Below are positions 31,775-40,608 of a stretch of DNA of 57,119 nucleotides, one piece after another (the first letter of the stretch is position 1; the number at the start of each line of letters is the position of its first letter). The stretch comes from Patescibacteria group bacterium (GTDB lineage: Bacteria; Patescibacteriota; Minisyncoccia; Minisyncoccales; UBA5738): contig JAKLGH010000008.1 of assembly GCA_022710775.1 (NCBI GenBank), forward strand, positions 1 to 57,119, read 5' to 3'. Under the pieces are notes generated by a model. That model saw only the letters and a list, made by a program, of their open reading frames with translations, had not been told where the DNA came from and searched no databases. Position numbers and translations under genes: made by a program.

Positions 31775-32846
31775 GCAGTTTTATGGCCGCGCCTAAAGAC
31801 GCCAGCACTATTCCAATAAGCCAGAAACGCATCGTAATCTGGCAAGGCGTCCAGCCAATGGCTTCCAGATGGTGATGGATCGGAGTCGATTGCCAGATCT
31901 TTTTTTTGCGGAATTTCTTGGACAGCAGTTGAATGATCACTGATCCGGTCTCCAGCACCAATAAGCCAGCAATAATTGGAAGGACCACGATTGAATCAGT
32001 TAAAAAAGCAACCACAGTCATTGTTGAAGTCAATCCCAGGATTCCGGTCTCGCCCATGTAAAAACGGGCGGGAGGAATGTTAAACCACAAAAAAGCAAAA
32101 AGCGTTCCGCAAATAATCGCGCAAAAAGTTGCCAAATCTGTTTTGCCCTGGACAAACGCAATGACGGCGAAAGCGCCAAAAATTGCCGAAAAAGTGCCGC
32201 CAGCCAAGCCGTCTAATCCGTCGATGACGCCTCCGGCCCAGGCAGCCAGCATCACGATAACGAACAAAGGAACATAAAACCAGCCGATGTAAATATCGAT
32301 ACCGGACGGAAAATTATAAATAAGGGGAATATGCATTGTCACCCAGTCGAGTTTGTAATAAAACCAAAGGCCGCCGATCAGCCCGATCGCGGAAACGATT
32401 GCCATCCGCCGCCAAAAACTCAATCCGCCGCCGATATATTTCCCGCCGCCGTACACCGTAAGCACATCGTCAAACAAACCAACCAATGATCCGACGATCA
32501 AAGTGAACATCGGCAGCCAGGTTTCCTTGCGCGACATAAAATCAAGCAATTTCATCCACCAGGGATTCGGCACGAACGATAATGCCCAAAACAGCGCCGC
32601 AACGATCGCGACCGAAGTCCAGATCATAATACCGCCGCCGCGCGGCACGGTTGTTTCCCTCACTTTATGCAACGAATGGAATACAGAAGCAATTTCTCCC
32701 GAAATTGCCTTTAGCCGCGCTTCCTTTTTCCAAAATTTAATTTTGTACAGAAAATTTATCAGGTAAGGAGAAATTACCAGCGATGTAATTGCGGCAATTG
32801 CCGAAAAAGCCAGTATTCTGATAACTTCAAAAGTCGCCAATGTCAT
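31767..32846 (-). CDS. mraY: Phospho-MurNAc-pentapeptide transferase MraY
   Basis: A 359-aa polytopic membrane enzyme that forms lipid I from UDP-MurNAc-pentapeptide and undecaprenyl phosphate. Motifs seen: HSLHKVRETTVPRGGGIMIW (near residue 58), the Asp pair in LFDDVLTVYGG, DGLDGLAGG and PIHHHLEAIGW (near 326). In the third catalytic region the family F-M-G-D-T-G reads YMGETG, so the usual Asp is Glu. The gene precedes murL with an 8-base overlap. Confidence 0.96.
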   Translation of the reverse strand: MTLATFEVIRILAFSAIAAITSLVISPYLINFLYKIKFWKKEARLKAISGEIASVFHSLHKVRETTVPRGGGIMIWTSVAIVAALFWALSFVPNPWWMKLLDFMSRKETWLPMFTLIVGSLVGLFDDVLTVYGGGKYIGGGLSFWRRMAIVSAIGLIGGLWFYYKLDWVTMHIPLIYNFPSGIDIYIGWFYVPLFVIVMLAAWAGGVIDGLDGLAGGTFSAIFGAFAVIAFVQGKTDLATFCAIICGTLFAFLWFNIPPARFYMGETGILGLTSTMTVVAFLTDSIVVLPIIAGLLVLETGSVIIQLLSKKFRKKKIWQSTPIHHHLEAIGWTPCQITMRFWLIGIVLASLGAAIKLLG

Positions 32847-32859
32847 TGATTATCTTTAA

Positions 32860-33816
32860 TTAATTGTTGGACAAATTGATCAATTTTTGCATTTCCCGCA
32901 CGCGGCTTTCGGCGGAATCGGCTCCAAAAACCGCGTTGATGTAAGTTGTGTTTTGCGAATTCCGCGAAACAACGATCATGCACCCTCCGGCTTTGGCGGT
33001 ATAGCCTGTCTTTCCGCCAACCAGAACCTGGCCGTCCCAAAATTCCAGGCTATGGATTCCGTTAACGGTCAGATAGGCCGGCATCCGGGCGGTCATCTCA
33101 AGAATCTCTGAATGGTTTTCAAGAATATACTCGGTCAAATCAACCATATCCTTGGGAGAGGACATATTCGTGTCGCCATTGCTTAAATCAAGGCCGGACG
33201 GATTGAAAAAAACAGTCGAATCCAATCCCAGCTCCGCGGCTTTATTGTTCATTTTATCAACAAAGTTCGAGGTGCCGATCACTTCCGACAGCTGGAAAGC
33301 GGCATCATTGGAGGAATATTGGAGCATTAATTCCAATAATTCCTTGATCGTATACTCATCTTTAGCCGTTAAATTACCGAAGACCGGAACATCATCTTGG
33401 GAAGCGGCGGCGGACGAAACTAAAACCAACTCATCGTAATCGTACCGGTCTTTGTTTTCCAGCACAATGGTCGCGGTCATAAGCTTGGTCAGCGATGCCA
33501 AAGGTATGGGATCGTCCCCATCAAGCTTGTATATAAATTTCTCCCGGCCGTTAGCCCCGATTTTCTTAACCAGCGCCGCTTTGGCTTTTATTTCCAGAGG
33601 TGCCTCGCTTGAACGCGCGGAACTCGCCAGCGCCAGATTCGCGATCGGCCGGCTGATATCGGCGTATAAATAACTTTCCAGACCGTTCTGCGCCGAATTC
33701 AAGCTCCAGAAAACCAGCGCGCTAAAGATAAACCCTTGCATAAAAAAAACAACGCGCCGCTTGTTGGGCGATGTTTTTTTCATTTCCTCTTCGCAGAAAG
33801 TTGATTGAGTGTCCAT
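32860..33816 (-). CDS. Membrane-anchored D-alanyl-D-alanine carboxypeptidase (S11/PBP5-like)
   Basis: A 318-aa exported enzyme that trims the terminal D-Ala of wall pentapeptides. One N-terminal membrane segment (VVFFMQGFIFSALVFWSL) is followed by the serine hydrolase motifs SLTK in PLASLTKLMTATIV, SSN in LMLQYSSNDAAF and KTG in VGGKTGYTAKAGGC. It lacks an obvious C-terminal PBP5 beta domain or anchor, since it ends soon after the core. An alternative start is ATG 33783. It lies 5 bases after aspS, in one transcript with it. Confidence 0.92.
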   Translation of the reverse strand: MDTQSTFCEEEMKKTSPNKRRVVFFMQGFIFSALVFWSLNSAQNGLESYLYADISRPIANLALASSARSSEAPLEIKAKAALVKKIGANGREKFIYKLDGDDPIPLASLTKLMTATIVLENKDRYDYDELVLVSSAAASQDDVPVFGNLTAKDEYTIKELLELMLQYSSNDAAFQLSEVIGTSNFVDKMNNKAAELGLDSTVFFNPSGLDLSNGDTNMSSPKDMVDLTEYILENHSEILEMTARMPAYLTVNGIHSLEFWDGQVLVGGKTGYTAKAGGCMIVVSRNSQNTTYINAVFGADSAESRVREMQKLINLSNN

Positions 33817-33821
33817 TAATG

Positions 33822-35228
33822 CTATTGTTTATCGGCAGCTTTCGGAATTTCCGTTCTTATGTGAAGTTCTTTCAGCCGCGATTCCTCGATTTCAGCGGGA
33901 CTGCCGAGCATTAAATCGCGGTTATCGCCGGTTTTCGGAAAAGCAATCACTTCGCGGATATTGGGTTCGTTCATGATCACCGACAAAAAACGGTCAATTC
34001 CGGGCGCCATCCCTCCATGCGGCGGAACACCATAGGAAAAAGCTTCGAAGTAATGTTTGAATTCTTTTCTCACCTCCTCGGGAGCGTGGCCGGTCACTTC
34101 AAATACTGCCGTGAACGTATCCATGTTGGTATTCCTGATGCTGCCGCTGAATATCTCAAACCCGTTCAGCGCCATATCTTGCTGATAGGCGTAGATTTCC
34201 TCCGGATGGGCCTTGATCTGTTCCGGATCGTCGCATTTAGGCAAAGTGAAAGGATGGTGCATCGCGTTCCATTTCTTGTCGCCCGACAGCCACTCAAACA
34301 TAGGAAAATCAACAATAAAACAAAATGCCAATTCATTAGGATCGTTCTTGTTTTTGCGCAAATCCGGCTTGTCGGTTCCGTAACGTTCTTGCGCTTCCTT
34401 GTAGGTCATGCGAGGGAACGGCGTTTGCGTAATGGTTTTTTCCGGATAGAGCTCCTTAACAAGGCTGGTAAAAAGCCGTTCGGCCAAGTCCAGAATTTCT
34501 TCTTGGCTGGCGAACGACATCTCAACATCAAGCTGGGTATGCTCCGCCTGCCGGTCTGACCTCGGATCTTCGTCGCGCAAACAGCGCGCCACCTGGAAAT
34601 AACGCTCGATGCCTGCGACCATCAGCAGCTGTTTATATTGTTGGGGGCTTTGCGGCAACGCGTAGAACTTGCCAGGCTGAATGCGGGCCGGAACAACGAA
34701 ATCGCGGGCGCCTTCGGGCGTTGACTTGGTCAGCATGGGTGTTTCAACCTCGATAAAATTTTCCTTGGTTAGAAATTGTCTCATAAAACTGATAACACGG
34801 TGGCGTTCCGTCAAGTTCCTTTTCAGCCGGGAGCGGCGCAAATCAAGATAGCGGTACGTAAGCCGCTTTTCTTCATCTATATCATAGCCGTCGGTGTCTA
34901 TGGGAAAAGGCAGCGTTTCGGCTTTGGAAAATATCTCCAGGCCTTCGGCCAGCATTTCAACTTTTCCGGTTTCGATCTTGTCATTCACCATGTTCTGGGG
35001 CCGCTGGTTTACCGTACCCTCAATGGCAACTACCCACTCGGAACGCACTTCTTTTGCCTGCTCAAAAAATTCCTTATTGGGCATGACAACGATCTGGATA
35101 ATGCCGGTTTTATCGCGCAAATCGAAAAAAATTATTTTGCCATGGGTTCTCACCGTCTGGATCCAGCCGCACACACGGACTTTTTCGCCGATTTTATTCG
35201 GCGTTTCATTGATAAATATTCTCTTCAT
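33822..35228 (-). CDS. aspS: Aspartyl-tRNA synthetase without the GAD insertion
   Basis: A class IIb synthetase of 468 aa with an N-terminal OB fold (KVRVCGWIQTVRTHGKIIFF), bacterial-type YRYLDLRR, motif 2 FQVARCLRDEDPRSDRQAEHTQ and motif 3 GMAPGIDRFLSVIM. Bacterial AspRS has about 590 aa because of a GAD domain between the G-x-D-K-P-D-L-R segment and the D-F-P-M-F segment. Here TDKPDLRKNKNDP runs almost straight into FCFIVDFPMFEW, so this domain is missing. Two TATATAAGACC copies in tandem (35228-35252) precede the start. Confidence 0.95.
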   Translation of the reverse strand: MKRIFINETPNKIGEKVRVCGWIQTVRTHGKIIFFDLRDKTGIIQIVVMPNKEFFEQAKEVRSEWVVAIEGTVNQRPQNMVNDKIETGKVEMLAEGLEIFSKAETLPFPIDTDGYDIDEEKRLTYRYLDLRRSRLKRNLTERHRVISFMRQFLTKENFIEVETPMLTKSTPEGARDFVVPARIQPGKFYALPQSPQQYKQLLMVAGIERYFQVARCLRDEDPRSDRQAEHTQLDVEMSFASQEEILDLAERLFTSLVKELYPEKTITQTPFPRMTYKEAQERYGTDKPDLRKNKNDPNELAFCFIVDFPMFEWLSGDKKWNAMHHPFTLPKCDDPEQIKAHPEEIYAYQQDMALNGFEIFSGSIRNTNMDTFTAVFEVTGHAPEEVRKEFKHYFEAFSYGVPPHGGMAPGIDRFLSVIMNEPNIREVIAFPKTGDNRDLMLGSPAEIEESRLKELHIRTEIPKAADKQ

Positions 35229-35287
35229 ATATAAGACCTATATAAGACCTAAGATTATTTGGTCATTCCCCCAATAAATCAAGGATA

Positions 35288-37459
35288 CTAAATCTTGGGC
35301 CAATTTTCAACTATCAGGGGTTTCTTGTTTTTAACCGGAATGATCGAATAGATCTCTTCGGTAATAAAAGGGATAAACGGATGTAAAAGCTTCAACGAGT
35401 TCGCGAGAACGTATATCAAAGACGCGCGCAAATTGTCGGCCTCTTTCGGCGATTTGGCGTCGCGGATCGCGACCTTGGCCTTTTCGATGTAAATATCGCA
35501 AAAATCATGCCAAAAGAATTCGTACAGCTCCTTGGCAGCCGCGCCAAACGCGTAAGATTCAATTTTTTTGGAAACGGATTTTTCGATTTTTTTCAGCTTT
35601 TTTAAAATCAAGCGCGTGTCTTTTGCCGCCGCCGCCGGTTCGGTGTCCGCGGAATATTCCCTGGCTTTCGCTCCCTGAAGCTGCATCAACGCAAATCGCG
35701 AAGCGTTCCACAATTTATTGCAGAATTTCTTCCCGGCCAGCATGTTATCTTCGTTAAAGTGCAGATCTTGGGATTCCGTGATCTGCCAAGCCAGCCCGAA
35801 GCGCATTCCGTCAGCGCCGTATTTATCGATCAGCAGCAACGGATCAATGCCGGTGCCAAGAGATTTGGACATCCGGCGCCCGTCCTTGGTAAGGACCGTG
35901 GCATGGATGATGACATCGGAAAATGGGATTTTTCCGGTAAGCTCCAAGCTGCAAAAAATCATCCGGGCCACCCAGAGATTGATAATGTCCCGCGCCGTGC
36001 TCAAAACCGAGGTCGGAAAGAAATTATCCAGGTCTTTTGCGGCCTTGGGCCAGCCGAAAGACGCAAACGGCCAAAGAGCCGATGAAAACCAGGTATCAAA
36101 AACATCCGTTGATCTTTCCATCGCGCACTTTTTGCAAAACGGGCACTTTTTCGGTTCGCGAGCGGATACAACGTAATTATCAGGTTCTTTTTGGCAGAAC
36201 CAAACCGGAAGCCGCTCCCCCCACCAAAGCTGGCGGGATACGCACCAATCGCGGGTGTTCCGCTGCCAGTCGAAAAATACCTTTTCCCAGCGCTTGGGAT
36301 GGAATCTCACTTTATTCGATCTTACCGCCTTGATGGCTGTCTTGGACAAGTCTTCCATTTTCACAAACCATTGTTTTGAAGGAATAAGTTCGATGGTCGA
36401 ATTGCACCGGTAGCATTTGGGCACCTGATGGACATAAGGCTCGATCTTCTCGATCAATCCGGCCGCTGTAAGCTCCTCTACGATCATTTGCCTTGCTTCC
36501 GCGGCCTTGAGCCCCCGGTAAGCAACAGCAACATCATCGGCCATCCGCGCGTTTTCATTGATTACCTTAATTACGGGCAAATTATGGCGCCGCCCTATCT
36601 CGGCATCGGTGAGGTCGTGGGCCGGCGTCACCTTTACGGCGCCAGTTCCGAATTCCAGATCAACCAGGCTGTCGGCTACTATGGGAATCACGCGGTTTGC
36701 GATCGGCAAAACCAGATTTTTCCCGACCAGGTCTTTATAACGGATGTCTTTGGGATTTACGGCCACGGCCGAATCGCCAAGCATGGTTTCGGGCCGGGTA
36801 GTAGCCACAACGACAAATTTTTTTTCATCCCCAAGCAGCGGATATTTAATATGCCAAAGGCTTGATTTCTCTTCTGAATGCTCCAATTCAAGATCGGAAA
36901 GGCTGGTTTTGCAGCGGGGACACCAGTTTACCACTCGCTCAGCACGGTATACCCAGCCCTTTTCATGGAAATGGATGAATGCTTTATCGATGGCTTTTAT
37001 ATATCCCGGATCCATCGTAAAAGCGGTGCGCGACCAATCACAGCTAGCGCCGATTTTTTTTAATTGAGCCAAGATCTTGTTTCCGTATTCTTCGCGCCAT
37101 TCCCAAACCTTCTCCAGGAATTTTTCCCGGCCAAGCTCGAATTTGTTGATACCTTCTTTGTGGAGTTTTTTCCCAACCACGCTCTCCGCCGATATCCCGC
37201 CGTGGTCCGTACCGGGCAACCAGACCGTATGATACCCGTTCATCCGGTAATACCGCACCAGAATATCCTGGATCACCGAATTCAATGCGTGCCCCATATG
37301 GAGGCTTCCGGTAATGTTGGGAGGAGGCAGAACTATGGAAAAATTTTTTTTGGGCCGGGGCTTTATTTTATCCGGGTCAAAAAAACCTTTTTTCGTCCAG
37401 AAAGCGTAAATTTTCTCCTCGGTAATTTTTGGATCGTATTGGGAATTTAGATTGTCCAT
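35288..37459 (-). CDS. valS: Valyl-tRNA synthetase, compact form
   Basis: A class I synthetase of 723 aa. HIGH motif in PPPNITGSLHMGHALNS (near residue 43), editing domain with TTRPETMLGDSAVAVNP, and KMSKS as DGRRMSKSLGTGIDP are all present. Zinc-type Cys pairs occur in NWCPRCKTSL and CPFCKKC. Most bacterial ValRS have about 880-950 aa with a C-terminal coiled-coil arm; this protein ends at VENWPKI and lacks it. ATG 37459 was chosen; the longer frame overlaps the kinase gene. A weak AAGGA precedes it. Confidence 0.96.
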   Translation of the reverse strand: MDNLNSQYDPKITEEKIYAFWTKKGFFDPDKIKPRPKKNFSIVLPPPNITGSLHMGHALNSVIQDILVRYYRMNGYHTVWLPGTDHGGISAESVVGKKLHKEGINKFELGREKFLEKVWEWREEYGNKILAQLKKIGASCDWSRTAFTMDPGYIKAIDKAFIHFHEKGWVYRAERVVNWCPRCKTSLSDLELEHSEEKSSLWHIKYPLLGDEKKFVVVATTRPETMLGDSAVAVNPKDIRYKDLVGKNLVLPIANRVIPIVADSLVDLEFGTGAVKVTPAHDLTDAEIGRRHNLPVIKVINENARMADDVAVAYRGLKAAEARQMIVEELTAAGLIEKIEPYVHQVPKCYRCNSTIELIPSKQWFVKMEDLSKTAIKAVRSNKVRFHPKRWEKVFFDWQRNTRDWCVSRQLWWGERLPVWFCQKEPDNYVVSAREPKKCPFCKKCAMERSTDVFDTWFSSALWPFASFGWPKAAKDLDNFFPTSVLSTARDIINLWVARMIFCSLELTGKIPFSDVIIHATVLTKDGRRMSKSLGTGIDPLLLIDKYGADGMRFGLAWQITESQDLHFNEDNMLAGKKFCNKLWNASRFALMQLQGAKAREYSADTEPAAAAKDTRLILKKLKKIEKSVSKKIESYAFGAAAKELYEFFWHDFCDIYIEKAKVAIRDAKSPKEADNLRASLIYVLANSLKLLHPFIPFITEEIYSIIPVKNKKPLIVENWPKI

Positions 37460-37463
37460 GTGT

Positions 37464-39149
37464 TTATCCTTCGTTTTGTTTGATGGGAATAGTGATGATG
37501 AATCTGGATCCTTTATCCGGACCGTCAGATTCGACGCGCATTTTTCCTCCCTGGCTGGCAACGATCTGCGAGGTAAGATACATACTAATTCCTTTTCCGC
37601 CCTCATGGACGCTTTGAGCGCGCTTTCCCCGTTCGAAAGTTTTTGAAAACAAGCCGCTTCGTTCATCCTCATCCATGCCGATGCCCGTATCGGAAATAGA
37701 AATGACAATGCTGTCTTCCTCTACGCCGGCTTCCATCGTTATGCCTCCTTTTGCGGTATATCGTATAGCATTATCTATGATATTGCAAAGGCCGCTTTTC
37801 AGCCGGCGGCTGTCCAGCATCAACTCCGGCAGCGCGTTTTTCGGCTCTTCAAATTTCAGATAAAGGCCCTTATTTTCCGCCAAGCTCTGGAATTCATCGG
37901 CCACTTCCCGCAGCAGCGCGTCTATCCGGATGCTTTCTTTCATAAATTCACCCTTGCCCATCTGGTATTTGGCAACATCAAGGATATCGTCAACCGTCTT
38001 AATCAGTTTCTCGGCCACTTCCATGCTCGAAGCAATCCGCTTTTTGGCATTCGCGTTAATCTTGCCGAAAGATCCTCCGTAAAGCAGGTCCATATAGCCT
38101 TTAATAACGGAAAGGGGCAAACGCAAATTGTGCTCGGCCGACAGCATAAACTCGGTCTTGGCTTCGTTCAGCCTTTTTAAATCGTTGGCCAGTTTTTCCG
38201 CCTCGATTCTCAACCGGCTTTCCTCCGCGGCGATGCTTTCAGCCTCTTCCCGGCGCTTTTCCTCGCTTTGCGTAGCCTTGATCAAATAATATCCGATCAA
38301 AACAGCGATGGCCAAAGCAAGGATGGTCAGAATGCGGTTGGTAGGGTTTATTACGAAAAAAAGCTGGGAACCGATCAACAAGATCAAAGAGCCGACCAGC
38401 GCCTCGGTGGCAAAAAGCCGGATATTGAAAACCCGGTATTCCACTATCAGATAAACCAGGAAGGCCAGGAATATCGGCATTCCGAATTGCCCGTATTGGA
38501 TAATATACCAATCCAGCGTAATGCTGCTGATTATGTTGCTCCACGAAAAAGCCATGAGGCACAGCTCAATTCCGATCGTAAGCAATAAGATTTGTTTTTT
38601 AAATTCCTTGTCGGCTTTCCTGTATCTTGAATACGCAAGCGCCAATATCCAAACGGATACTATCACCCCCAGGAAATAATAGTATCCCAAGAAAGCCTCT
38701 CCTTCCATAGGTTCGCAATTAACCAGATCGAAACCGGTCAAATTATAAGCCGTGGGAGTAAGCAACAAGGTTGGAAGCAGCAGCAAAGCCATTAAGCATT
38801 TCTTCGCGAAGGAAAGATCCTTTTTATCCACGAAAACATAGTAGAAATATAAGTTTAAAATATAAAATAGCGCAAACAAGATACCCAATAAAGACCACGA
38901 AAACATGGTCAGCGGGCTGTTGTATCCGTATTCCCAGATCAAAAGGTCGAAAAAAAGCCACAAAGAAAAAACTGTTGTGATCGAAAACAATATCCGGCCC
39001 AGCAGCTGCCTGTTTTTGGACAAAACATAAAATCCGATCAGCATTGAAACTATAGCGACGGGTATATGGGAAAAATAGATCAAAAACATGGGAACCGCTT
39101 CCTTGTATAAATGGCAAATTTCAATATTTGAAACTAAATTGTAATCCAT
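37464..39149 (-). CDS. Sensor histidine kinase with seven-TM-like sensory region
   Basis: A 561-aa kinase. About eight hydrophobic segments fill residues 20-290, similar to the 7TM sensor regions of histidine kinases. A coiled linker (EEKRREEAESIAAEESRLRIEAEKLANDL is the region) leads to the HisKA box SAEHNLRLPLSVIKGYM with the phospho-accepting His, and a HATPase domain with N box NIIDNAIRYTAKGG and G boxes SDTGIGMDED and HEGGKGISMY. No response regulator is adjacent. It shares its catalytic half with the kinase at 40609. Confidence 0.92.
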   Translation of the reverse strand: MDYNLVSNIEICHLYKEAVPMFLIYFSHIPVAIVSMLIGFYVLSKNRQLLGRILFSITTVFSLWLFFDLLIWEYGYNSPLTMFSWSLLGILFALFYILNLYFYYVFVDKKDLSFAKKCLMALLLLPTLLLTPTAYNLTGFDLVNCEPMEGEAFLGYYYFLGVIVSVWILALAYSRYRKADKEFKKQILLLTIGIELCLMAFSWSNIISSITLDWYIIQYGQFGMPIFLAFLVYLIVEYRVFNIRLFATEALVGSLILLIGSQLFFVINPTNRILTILALAIAVLIGYYLIKATQSEEKRREEAESIAAEESRLRIEAEKLANDLKRLNEAKTEFMLSAEHNLRLPLSVIKGYMDLLYGGSFGKINANAKKRIASSMEVAEKLIKTVDDILDVAKYQMGKGEFMKESIRIDALLREVADEFQSLAENKGLYLKFEEPKNALPELMLDSRRLKSGLCNIIDNAIRYTAKGGITMEAGVEEDSIVISISDTGIGMDEDERSGLFSKTFERGKRAQSVHEGGKGISMYLTSQIVASQGGKMRVESDGPDKGSRFIITIPIKQNEG

Positions 39150-39186
39150 TTTATGTGTCTTTTATGTTAGCTTTTATAATTGGCTT

Positions 39187-40059
39187 TTAGATTTGGCTAT
39201 TTTTAAACGCGGTTGCTATTTTCCGGGGATAATACTGCCAATACAGATCATTTTGCGATTCCAAGGGAACCGTTGGCACGATCAACGGCTTGACCCCGAA
39301 AATATTTTGCACCCTCTTAAAACTGGGAATAACGACTTCCCGAAAAAAAACTCTCTCCTCTCTATTCCCGATTAAAAAGTTCTCGAACAAAACGGCGTTG
39401 CATACGAATAATGACAAAAACTTTTCGTAAAACTCAACGGGCCGGCCGCCGTTCCTTATTATCCAGTCCGAAAAGTCACAAATGTTCGCCAGCAATCCGG
39501 GACACAGAAGATTAAGCAGCTTATGGTGGAAACCGATAAAATCTTCGTTCCAGACGGTTTTTATTTCGGAAAATTTTTTTCCTTCCGATCCGCTGATATC
39601 AATTATCGTTTTAGTTTCTATTTTCTGGCCGCCTTTCTTTCCTTTGCCGCCATACAGGAAAAGCCTGGCGATATAATATTTGCACTCGTTCTTTGAAACG
39701 TACTTGTCTTTCCTGTATTCGGGAATCGCGCAAAGCAAATTCATTTCTTTGCTCGCCTTTAAATATTCCAAAAAACCATAGTTTGGGCTCGCTACGTGAG
39801 CAGCCAGATAAGCTTTCGGACCGTCCGTTAAAAAAGGAGGGATATCCCCGTTCAGATAACGATTAACCTTTTCCCTTAGAATTCTGTTGTTCCATCTTTG
39901 CCATATTTCATCTTTTGCCAGATTGAGATTCGTATATACGTTCAAACAGCCTTCCAAATGATTTTCTTTGTTTGCTCTATTCCCTTCATTCAACATAAGC
40001 TCATTGGCGATTAACCGATAATGCGAACACCGATGCTCAAAACAGTATCGGCGGGCCAA
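39187..40059 (-). CDS. Protein of unknown function
   Basis: A 290-aa soluble protein that is not recognised. Cys/His residues cluster at the N-terminus (YCFEHRCSHYRL), and a conserved-looking aromatic region lies in the second half (VWNEDFIGFHHKLLNLLCPGL, YWQYYPRKIATAF). The frame starts at TTG 40059, with a minus-strand TATAAT 13 bases upstream that suggests a very short leader; ATG 39996 (MLNEGNRANKENH) is the alternative. Confidence 0.55.
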   Translation of the reverse strand: MARRYCFEHRCSHYRLIANELMLNEGNRANKENHLEGCLNVYTNLNLAKDEIWQRWNNRILREKVNRYLNGDIPPFLTDGPKAYLAAHVASPNYGFLEYLKASKEMNLLCAIPEYRKDKYVSKNECKYYIARLFLYGGKGKKGGQKIETKTIIDISGSEGKKFSEIKTVWNEDFIGFHHKLLNLLCPGLLANICDFSDWIIRNGGRPVEFYEKFLSLFVCNAVLFENFLIGNREERVFFREVVIPSFKRVQNIFGVKPLIVPTVPLESQNDLYWQYYPRKIATAFKNSQI

Positions 40060-40105
40060 GAATGGCTTTTAGATTATAATTTAGAGGCGATCATCAAACA
40101 TGGTC

Positions 40106-40555
40106 CTACCGGAAATCTCCTGGATCGCTGCACGCTTCTCCCCCGGCTTCATTCGATTCTTCGCAGAATATCTCTTCGCAATCTTCGCCCTGGTCGCAAA
40201 CCAATCCCGTACAACCAATGGTTTCGCAAGGCGGCATATTGTAAGCTTTTTTCTTTATTAATTTATAATAACTCACGCGGTCTTCCTGGCTAGCATTAAG
40301 GCATTCTTCATCGTATTCGGGATCGCACTCATAAATGAAACATCTTTCGGTTTTTAAGTCGCAAGCGGTCTGGGCGATAATATAATAATCGGATAAAACG
40401 TAATATTTATAAAACGCAAAACCGACAACGGCAGTAATAAGAGCCATGAAAACGATAAATAATATTTGAGATTTGTTGTCCAAAATTTTTAATTTTTTGA
40501 TGATTGTCGATAATTGCCAAAAATCGGCTTTATGGTATTTTACTGCAAATTTCAT
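40106..40555 (-). CDS. Single-TM protein with Cys-rich extracytoplasmic domain
   Basis: 149 aa with one membrane segment (SQILFIVFMALITAVVGFAFYKYYV, about residues 30-53) followed by a domain with ten Cys, several in pairs (CDLKTERCFIYECDPEYDEEC, and CETIGCTGLVCDQGEDCEEIFC). Disulfide bonding outside the cell is likely. No family is recognised. It lies between the unknown 39187 gene and a histidine kinase. Confidence 0.65.
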   Translation of the reverse strand: MKFAVKYHKADFWQLSTIIKKLKILDNKSQILFIVFMALITAVVGFAFYKYYVLSDYYIIAQTACDLKTERCFIYECDPEYDEECLNASQEDRVSYYKLIKKKAYNMPPCETIGCTGLVCDQGEDCEEIFCEESNEAGGEACSDPGDFR

Positions 40556-40608
40556 TCCGGCGCTATGGCCCTGATTTCTAAAAACCGCGATGGTCCGACC
40601 GTCCGGTC

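Noticed and set aside
35288-37708. Longer valS frame starting at 37708
   Set aside because: The extra 83 codons overlap the histidine kinase gene in another frame and do not resemble ValRS; ATG 37459 fits the family start.
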